The notes below the pieces were generated by a model, which worked only from the letters and a program-made list of their open reading frames with translations, made no database searches and was not told the origin of the DNA. The position numbers and the translations under genes are program-made. From Archangiaceae bacterium (GTDB lineage: Bacteria; Myxococcota; Myxococcia; Myxococcales; Myxococcaceae), in contig JAACJQ010000221.1 in assembly GCA_016879935.1 (NCBI GenBank), positions 1-64,000 on the forward strand: a stretch of 64,000 nt of DNA, given 5' to 3'. Below, one piece after another: positions 58,640-64,000 of this stretch (its first letter is position 1; each line of letters opens with the position of its first letter).

Positions 58640-59656
58640 ATGAACGCGAAGGAGGCGAACCGGAAGCTCGCGAAGCCTCCGTACGGCGACCGCGTCATTC
58701 CCATTCTGAAGGCGCTGCCGCCGGGCACCAACCCGCGCTTCGCCGCTGCTGCGACGCTCGACCTCTTCTCTGCCATTCCGTGGAAGCTGTGCCGCTTCGC
58801 CCAGTCGTTGCCCGACGACGTCGTGCGGCTCGTCCTCCCGAAGCTCGACGACGAGCACGCCGAAGCGCCGTTCCTTCAGGCGCTCGTGAAGGCCGACGAC
58901 CTGAAGCAGACCTGGGTGCGCGCGCTCGAAGGCGTGGCCGCGCTCAACACGACATACGCGTGGGGCTCGAAGAAGCACGTCGAGAAGCTGCGCTCGGTGG
59001 CGAAGCAGCGTGACTTTCTCGAGGCTGTGCAGCTGGCCGTCGTCACGACGAAGGAGCCGCGGGAAGACTTCCTCGGCGTGCTCGCGCTCGATGGCTCGGA
59101 GGCGTCGGTCGATGCGTTGATGCCGCACTTCGTCGCCGCGATGCAGGCGGGAGACGACGGCCTCGACCAGTTGGCGAAGCTGAAGAAGTACGCCGCTGAC
59201 ACGAAGGCGATGCGCGCGCTCGTCTCGCAAGCCGAGACTGCCCGCTCGAAGCGCAACACCACCTCGGGTGCGCTCGCGTTCGCGCAGTCGTTGGGTCTCG
59301 GTGAGCTGAAGTCCTTCGGGTGGGGCCAGTTCGTTCGCGTCGCCGATGCCAGGAAGCGGGAGGTCGAGCTCAGCATCGACGTCGACAGCAAGAGCGGCCC
59401 GTGGTTCTCGGTGCACGTCGCGCGCGCAACCGACAAGCCGAAGTACCGGCTCGAGGTCACCGCGTTCAACTCGAGCCGCAAGGCCGAACGTGACGAACTG
59501 AAGTTGGGGCGCTGCGAGCCGCACGAGCTCCCCGCCTTCGTCGCGCGCGTGCAGAAGAAGCTCGGCGTGAACTGGCAGCTCGCGAAGACGACGCCGTTCA
59601 CCAACGTGAAGGGTGACAAGGCGAAGCGGCTGACCGCATGGCTCTCGAACGGGTGA
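58640..59656 (+). CDS. cytoplasmic protein of unknown function
   Basis: 338 residues, no export signal. N-terminal Lys-rich start (MNAKEANRKLAKPPYGDR), then helical repeats (KALPPGTNPRFAAAATLDLFSAIPWKL, EAVQLAVVTTKEPREDFLGVLAL, DQLAKLKKYAADTKAMRALVSQAE), suggesting a HEAT/armadillo-like or TPR-like solenoid. The C-terminal ~100 residues are beta-containing (VELSIDVDSKSGPWFSVHVARAT, RLEVTAFNSSRKAERDEL). No family named. It starts 4 bp after the preceding gene, so is likely in its operon, and converges with the PhnD-like gene (12 bp). Confidence 0.65.
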   Translation: MNAKEANRKLAKPPYGDRVIPILKALPPGTNPRFAAAATLDLFSAIPWKLCRFAQSLPDDVVRLVLPKLDDEHAEAPFLQALVKADDLKQTWVRALEGVAALNTTYAWGSKKHVEKLRSVAKQRDFLEAVQLAVVTTKEPREDFLGVLALDGSEASVDALMPHFVAAMQAGDDGLDQLAKLKKYAADTKAMRALVSQAETARSKRNTTSGALAFAQSLGLGELKSFGWGQFVRVADARKREVELSIDVDSKSGPWFSVHVARATDKPKYRLEVTAFNSSRKAERDELKLGRCEPHELPAFVARVQKKLGVNWQLAKTTPFTNVKGDKAKRLTAWLSNG

Positions 59657-59668
59657 GCCCGCCCGTGT

Positions 59669-60706
59669 TCACGGTTTTCCGCGCGACGACTCTGCGTCTT
59701 CGAGCGCGATGACTTCCCGCAGCGCGGCGTAGTCGCGAGGGCTCGGCTCGATGAAGGTCGTCGCCCGCTCGATGGAGCCGCTCTCGTCGGCCGCCGGCTT
59801 GAACGCGAACAGCGCGGCCTTCAGCGCGTCGACCTCCTTCGCAGGCGCGCCCGGCCCGGCGACGATGGTGTCTTGCGGTGAACGCCCCGTGATGGCGATT
59901 TGCCGAAGCTGCGACACGTCGATGCCCTGGGTGACGGCGTTGACGAAGGCTCCAGAGTACGTGCCTCCGGCCTGACAGCGTTTGCTGGCGAGGTCTCGCA
60001 GCACCTGCAGGTGGTTGCCGCTCTTCACCACGGTGACGTCCTTCTCCCAGTCGAGCCCGGCCTTGCGCGCCGCCATGCGGGGAAAGAGGAGGCCCGTCGT
60101 CGAGTCGTCGTCGGGCACGCACACCGTCTTGCCCTTGAGGTCGGCGATGGTGACGATGTCGGTGCCCTCGGCTGCGAGCAGCACGCCGTCGATGCCCGAG
60201 GCGCCACCAATCAACTTCAGCGCCACCGGCTTCACCCGCGGGTCTTGCCGCTCGGTGCGCACGAAGAGGGTCGGAGGCAGCGACGCGTACTGCACGCCGC
60301 CGTCGAGCAGCAGCGTCGACAGCTCGTGGTAGCTCGACGTGTACAGGAATTGAACTGGCCGCCCCGTGCGCCTCTCGAGGTGACGGCGCAGCGGCTCGAG
60401 GTCGGCGGCCAGCACCACCGCGTCGACCGTCGGTGGCCAACCCACCAGCAGCGGCGGCCCACTCGGTGGCGGGCGCAGCACGCGAAACGCCAGCGCGCCT
60501 CCGAGCACCGTCGCCACCAGCGCGAGGCCGACCGCGAGCGCGAGCTCCTTCACCGAGAGCCCCGTGCGCTTCGATGCTCGCACGCTCAACGAGGCCCGCG
60601 GCAACGTCTCGCCGGTGTTCGGCGCTCGTCCGCCCGGCTCGTCCCACGCCGTCTTGTCGTCGTCTTTGAAGCCTTCGACCTTCGCGCGCGCGACCGCGGC
60701 CTTCAC
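59669..60706 (-). CDS. PhnD/SsuA-like substrate-binding domain, membrane anchored, probable C-terminal half of a split kinase receptor
   Basis: 345 residues from a GTG at 60706. About 48 cytosolic-looking residues, one membrane helix (~50-77: LALAVGLALVATVLGGALAF), then a PhnD-like periplasmic binding domain: EPLRRHLERRTGRPVQFLYTSSYHELSTLLLDGGVQYASLPP, LKGKTVCVPDDDSTTGLLFPRMAAR, KSGNHLQVLRDLASKRCQAGGTYSGAF. Substrates of this family are phosphonates, phosphite or related anions (family knowledge). The gene is in the same frame as the kinase upstream, separated from its last codon only by TAG (60707-60709). I therefore suspect that it is the sensor half of one receptor rather than a free transporter component. 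Confidence 0.8.
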   Translation of the reverse strand: MKAAVARAKVEGFKDDDKTAWDEPGGRAPNTGETLPRASLSVRASKRTGLSVKELALAVGLALVATVLGGALAFRVLRPPPSGPPLLVGWPPTVDAVVLAADLEPLRRHLERRTGRPVQFLYTSSYHELSTLLLDGGVQYASLPPTLFVRTERQDPRVKPVALKLIGGASGIDGVLLAAEGTDIVTIADLKGKTVCVPDDDSTTGLLFPRMAARKAGLDWEKDVTVVKSGNHLQVLRDLASKRCQAGGTYSGAFVNAVTQGIDVSQLRQIAITGRSPQDTIVAGPGAPAKEVDALKAALFAFKPAADESGSIERATTFIEPSPRDYAALREVIALEDAESSRGKP

Positions 60707-61672
60707 CTAGTTCTCGTTCGCGCGCAGCACGTCGCCGTGCACCACTTCGACGAAGGCGGCGAGCTGGTCGGGCTGGTGCTTGAGGCCCAGCGCGTCGGCG
60801 GCGGCCTCGAGCTCGCGGCGAAACTCGTCGGCCGTGGCCCAGCGCTGCGCCTTGTCGAGCGAGAGCGCGCGCATCACCACCTGCGAGAGCGGCTCGGGCA
60901 GGTCGGCGCGGAACTCGGTCGGGCGCCACGTGTCGGCGGTGATGATGGCCTGCATCGTCTCGAGGTCGGTGTCGCGCTTGAAGAGGCGGCGTGAGGTGAA
61001 GAGCTCCCAGGCGACGATGCCGAGCGCGAAGACGTCGCTGCGCCGGTCGAGCTTCTGCTGCTGCACCTGCTCCGGCGACATGTAGTGCAGCTTGCCCTTG
61101 AGGCTGCCTTCGCGCGTGGTGTCGACGCCGAGCTGCGTGGCCTTGGCGATGCCGAAGTCGAGCAGCTTCACGTGCCCGCCCGCCGAGACCATGACGTTGT
61201 GCGGAGAGATGTCGCGGTGCACGAGGCCGAGCGGCGCGCCCGAGGGGTCGTTCAGCTCGTGGGCCGCGTGCGCTCCGGCACACGCCTGCGCCACCAGCCC
61301 GACGACGACCCCGAGCGGAAATGGACGGCCCTGCGAAATCGCCGCGCGCAGGAGGTCGCGCAGGCTGACGCCCAGCACGTGCTCCATCGCGATGAAGGGG
61401 CTGCCGTCGGCGTCACCCAACTCGTGAATCTGCACGATGTTCGGGTGCGTGAGCCGCGCCACCCAGCGGGCCTCCTGCAGGAACATCTCGCGGAAGGCGG
61501 GCTGCGAGGCGAGGTGCGGCAGCGCGCGCTTGATGACGACGAGGCGCTCGAAGCCATGCGGGCCGTGCTCGAGGGCGAGGAAGATTTCGGCCATGCCTCC
61601 GATGTCGAGCCGGTGCACGAGCTCGTAGCGGCCCAGGTGTCGGCGCTGAAAGTCGGGGGCGGCCTCGGCCAT
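60707..61672 (-). CDS. Ser/Thr kinase, ends at an in-frame amber codon before a PhnD-like domain
   Basis: 321 residues. Intact kinase (~15-285): the Gly-rich loop is degenerate (DIGGMAEI), but the VAIK-like VIKRAL, HRDISPHN, LDFGIAK and SPEQVQ motifs are present. HRDISPHN is a normal variant. There is no membrane helix before its end (...VVHGDVLRANEN, then TAG). The next codon (60706) is the GTG of the PhnD-like gene in the same frame, and removing the TAG gives one ~667-residue protein with the usual kinase / membrane helix / sensor order. Divergent from the GNAT gene at 61742 by 69 bp. Confidence 0.9.
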   Translation of the reverse strand: MAEAAPDFQRRHLGRYELVHRLDIGGMAEIFLALEHGPHGFERLVVIKRALPHLASQPAFREMFLQEARWVARLTHPNIVQIHELGDADGSPFIAMEHVLGVSLRDLLRAAISQGRPFPLGVVVGLVAQACAGAHAAHELNDPSGAPLGLVHRDISPHNVMVSAGGHVKLLDFGIAKATQLGVDTTREGSLKGKLHYMSPEQVQQQKLDRRSDVFALGIVAWELFTSRRLFKRDTDLETMQAIITADTWRPTEFRADLPEPLSQVVMRALSLDKAQRWATADEFRRELEAAADALGLKHQPDQLAAFVEVVHGDVLRANEN

Positions 61673-61741
61673 CTGCCTGGCAGCCTACTCGCCATGTGTC
61701 GCCGAGAGCGGTTTCCGTCACGGCGCCGCTCGGCTATTCCC

Positions 61742-62959
61742 ATGCCCGTGAGCGACGCGCCGCCGAAGAAGCCGCCGACCCGCCGGGGCCGCCCGTCGAA
61801 GGCGCTGCGTGTGCCGCGGTTCGCCGCCGCTGCCACCGACGTCACCATCGAGGAGTGCACGTCACAGGCGCAGCGCGACGAGTTCGTGCGCTTCCCGCTC
61901 ACGCACTACCTGAACGACCCCGTCTTCGTTCAGCCCATCGTCGCGGAGCGGCGCGACTTCATCGACCCGCGCGCGAACCCCTTCTTCGAGGCCGCGCGCG
62001 CCACCTACTTCGTCGCCCGCCGCCAGGGCCGTGTCGTCGGCCGCATCGCCGCCTGCGTCGACAGCCGCTTCAACCGCTTTCACGGCACGCGTGAAGGCTT
62101 CGTCGGGCTCTTCGAGTCACAGAACGACCCCGGCCTCGCCGCGGCGCTGTTTCAACCGGCGTGCGAGTGGCTTCGCCAGCAGGGCATGACGCGCGTCATC
62201 GGCCCGGTGAACCTCGCCTTTCATCACGACGTCGGCGTGCTCATCGACGGCTTCGACCAGCCGCACTCGATGATGAATGCGTACAACCATCGCTTCTACG
62301 CGGGCCTCTTCGAGGCGAACGGCTTCGAGGCCTACAAAGACCTCGTCAGCTACGAGGTGAACGCGCTCTCGGGCATGCCCGACAAGGTGGTGCGTCTCGC
62401 CAACCGCGTGCGCGCGTCGGGGCAGGTGAAGATTCGGCAGGTCGACACGAGCGACCCCGAGGCCGAGCTTCGCCGCATCAAGGCCATCAGCGAGTCGATG
62501 CTCAAACCGGGAGCGTTCGGCCTGTCACCCATGAGCGAAGCCGAGCTCGAGCACATCGTTCGCAAGCTCAAGCCGCTCATCCTCTTCCGGCCCGAGCTCT
62601 GCCTCGTCGCCGAGGTGAACGATGAGCCCGTCGCCTTCTGCATCACGGTGCCCGACACGAACTCGGCGGTGAAAGAGGCCGCGGGCCTGCTGTTCCCCTT
62701 CGGGCTCGCGCGCATGTTGTGGGCCGCGCGCAAGCTGCAACGGCTCAAGGTGCTGCTCTTCGGCATCAAGTCGGGCTTTCGCCGCCGCGGCATCGACGCG
62801 CTCATGGCGCACGAGACGTTCCTGGGGGCCGTGCGCCTCGGCTACACGACGGCCGAGGTGGGGTGGATGCCGGAGGACGACAAGCTGCTCACCCGCATGG
62901 TGCAGGCCGCCGGTGGCAAACGCATCAAGACGTACCGCGTGTTCGAACGGCCGCTGTGA
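61742..62959 (+). CDS. GNAT-like acyltransferase family protein
   Basis: 405 residues. A Pro/Arg-rich start (PKKPPTRRGRPSKALRVPRF) is followed by two GNAT-type halves: ~60-170 (TYFVARRQGRVVGRIAACVDSRFNR, VGLFESQNDPGLAAALFQPACEWLRQQGM) and ~250-400 (PVAFCITVPDTNSA, GFRRRGIDALMAHETFLGAVRLGYTTAEVGWMPEDDKLL). The last segment carries an acetyl-CoA-loop-like GFRRRGID. Bacterial homologues of this double-domain type are annotated as N-acyltransferases. Substrate unknown; cytoplasmic. Transcribed away from the kinase. Confidence 0.75.
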   Translation: MPVSDAPPKKPPTRRGRPSKALRVPRFAAAATDVTIEECTSQAQRDEFVRFPLTHYLNDPVFVQPIVAERRDFIDPRANPFFEAARATYFVARRQGRVVGRIAACVDSRFNRFHGTREGFVGLFESQNDPGLAAALFQPACEWLRQQGMTRVIGPVNLAFHHDVGVLIDGFDQPHSMMNAYNHRFYAGLFEANGFEAYKDLVSYEVNALSGMPDKVVRLANRVRASGQVKIRQVDTSDPEAELRRIKAISESMLKPGAFGLSPMSEAELEHIVRKLKPLILFRPELCLVAEVNDEPVAFCITVPDTNSAVKEAAGLLFPFGLARMLWAARKLQRLKVLLFGIKSGFRRRGIDALMAHETFLGAVRLGYTTAEVGWMPEDDKLLTRMVQAAGGKRIKTYRVFERPL

Positions 62960-63041
62960 CTCACGCGAGTTTGCCAATTCGCGTGCGTCGGCATTCGACG
63001 CTGCTAGATGGCGCGCGTCGGCTCACCCGGAGGAACACACC

Positions 63042-63968
63042 ATGAAGAAGCTGCTCGCCGCCGTCAGCGCCCTCGCGCTGGTTGCCTGCACCGAAGACCT
63101 CGCACCCATCACCAAGACGTGGACGGAGTCGCTCGCCGCGCTCACCACGCAGATTGGAGACCTCTCGAAGGTCGCCACCGAGCTCAAGGCCCGCACCGCC
63201 GGCTTCGTGCCCAACGCCGATGACAAGGAAGGCACCGAACTGAAGGGCAAGCTCGACGGCGTCTTCGCGAACATCGACAAGGGCCTCACCGACGCGCAGG
63301 GCCTCATCACCAGCGGCACCACGTCGGTGAACGACGCGCTCACCAAGGGCAAGGTCGCGGGCGTGCAGACGGCCATCGACAAGGTGAAGGCCGACGTCGG
63401 CGCCGCCATCGAGAAGGTGAAGCCCGAGCTGAAGTCGGCGCAGGAGCTCATCGACGCCGCCGCGAAGCACACCGCCGAAATGGCCGAGAAGGCGAAGGCT
63501 GCTGCTGCGGCGGCTGCGGCTGCGGCGCCTCCGACGGTCGACGCGACGAAGGCTGGCGAGGCCGACTTCGAGGCGCTCGACTTCAAGAATGGCTCCGACG
63601 AGCTCGCGCTCGACAAGGCCGGCACGAAGGCCAACCTCGACTCGCTCATCGCGCTGATGAACTCGTGCAAGGAGATCGTCGTCGAGGTCGAGGGCCACAC
63701 CTCGAAGGTCGGCGACGCGAAGGCGAACAAGGAGCTCTCGGCCAAGCGCGCGCAGGCCGTGACGCGTCACCTCATCAACGAGGGCAAGGTGAGCCCGTCG
63801 AAGATCAAGAAGACCTACGGCTACGGCAGCGAGAAGCCGGCGATGGAAGAGCCCGACGTGGGCAGCGAGGCCGAGAAGGCGATGGAGCCCGCGAAGCTCG
63901 CGTCCGTGCGTGAGCGCAACGAGCGCATTCACCTGCGCATTCTCAAGCCCTGCCCCGCCGCGAAGTAA
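63042..63968 (+). CDS. OmpA-family lipoprotein
   Basis: 308 residues. Lipobox LALVAC (Cys-16), SD GGAGGA 7 bases upstream of ATG 63042. The mid-region (~20-165) is Lys/Ala/Asp-rich and helical, likely coiled coil, followed by an Ala run (~163-172). The C-terminal OmpA-like domain (~185-305) has FKNGSDELALDKAGTKANLDSL, VEVEGHTSKVGDAKANKELSAKRAQAVTRHLI and KIKKTYGYGSEKP, the peptidoglycan-binding pattern. It probably tethers the outer membrane to the cell wall. Last gene; 32 bp remain to the window edge. Confidence 0.93.
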   Translation: MKKLLAAVSALALVACTEDLAPITKTWTESLAALTTQIGDLSKVATELKARTAGFVPNADDKEGTELKGKLDGVFANIDKGLTDAQGLITSGTTSVNDALTKGKVAGVQTAIDKVKADVGAAIEKVKPELKSAQELIDAAAKHTAEMAEKAKAAAAAAAAAAPPTVDATKAGEADFEALDFKNGSDELALDKAGTKANLDSLIALMNSCKEIVVEVEGHTSKVGDAKANKELSAKRAQAVTRHLINEGKVSPSKIKKTYGYGSEKPAMEEPDVGSEAEKAMEPAKLASVRERNERIHLRILKPCPAAK

Positions 63969-64000
63969 TCGGCGGAGTCGTCGAACGCGGCCGTTGGTGC

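Noticed and set aside
59669-60706. PhnD-like protein as part of a phosphonate ABC transporter
   Set aside because: No ATPase or permease gene is adjacent, and the protein is membrane anchored behind a kinase gene.
59669-61672. Pyrrolysine or other TAG recoding explains the kinase/PhnD junction
   Set aside because: No pyl-type genes are in the window, other genes here stop normally, and a chance nonsense mutation or real gene split is simpler. Plain readthrough remains open.
1-64000. tRNA, rRNA, CRISPR array, insertion sequence or prophage
   Set aside because: Reading through the window revealed no transposase, integrase, phage structural gene, repeat-spacer array, or recognisable tRNA T-loop/acceptor pattern. 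I cannot exclude a very diverged element.

Overview
The window is GC-rich, densely packed bacterial chromosome and reads as Myxococcota (myxobacteria or close relatives). Supporting signs are four Hanks-type Ser/Thr kinases plus a kinase-like pseudokinase, two sigma factors resembling the myxobacterial Sig-70_gmx1 family, a TIGR02996 repeat-companion protein, many lipobox signal peptides, and very large Cys-rich surface lipoproteins with Gly/Ala linkers and a MopE-type metal-binding motif. I assign about 60 protein genes. I saw no rRNA, tRNA, CRISPR array, transposase or phage module, so this looks like native chromosome. The left edge cuts an alpha/beta hydrolase.

Layout. 0-10.5 kb: hydrolase, short-chain dehydrogenases, TIGR02996 and NADAR proteins, a pseudokinase, a rhomboid protease with a long C-terminal extension, a hemerythrin protein, LysR regulators and a KirBac-type K+ channel. 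11.5-16.8 kb: a minus-strand glycan operon (GH13 lipoprotein, LamB-like porin, second GH13 lipoprotein) that together could cleave extracellular alpha-glucan and import maltodextrins. 16.9-21.0 kb: a VIT/vWA protein, a small membrane protein and a sigma factor. 21.1-27.1 kb: a run of lipoproteins and exported or orphan proteins with few recognisable families. 27.1-30.4 kb: a sigma factor followed by a zinc-finger/kinase/TPR receptor. 30.5-33.3 kb: a lipoprotein hydrolase, a DUF4386 membrane protein and an AraC regulator.

33.4-48.3 kb: an unknown exported protein, a 786-residue Cys-rich lipoprotein, a PspC protein, a stand-alone glycogen-binding-like lipoprotein, a DUF1636 ferredoxin-like protein with a thioesterase, two divergent small cytosolic proteins, a PrsW-type protease, a c-type cytochrome lipoprotein and a Rieske oxygenase. 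48.3-54.7 kb: a kinase with a VDAG-rich exported tail coupled to a PEGA protein, then a 1132-residue Cys-rich/MopE lipoprotein. 54.7-64 kb: a Crp-like regulator, PhoD phosphatase, hydrolase, unknown proteins, a kinase separated from a PhnD-like sensor by a single in-frame amber codon, a GNAT protein and an OmpA lipoprotein.

Most interesting: the amber-split kinase/PhnD gene; a pseudokinase lacking three catalytic residues; a free-standing copy of the N-terminal domain of the second amylase; the orphan exported cluster at 21-27 kb; and the habit of convergent genes ending back-to-back with almost no intergenic DNA (10 of 14 junctions have a gap of 8 bp or less, or overlap). Most functions are inferred from reading motifs by eye, without database searches.
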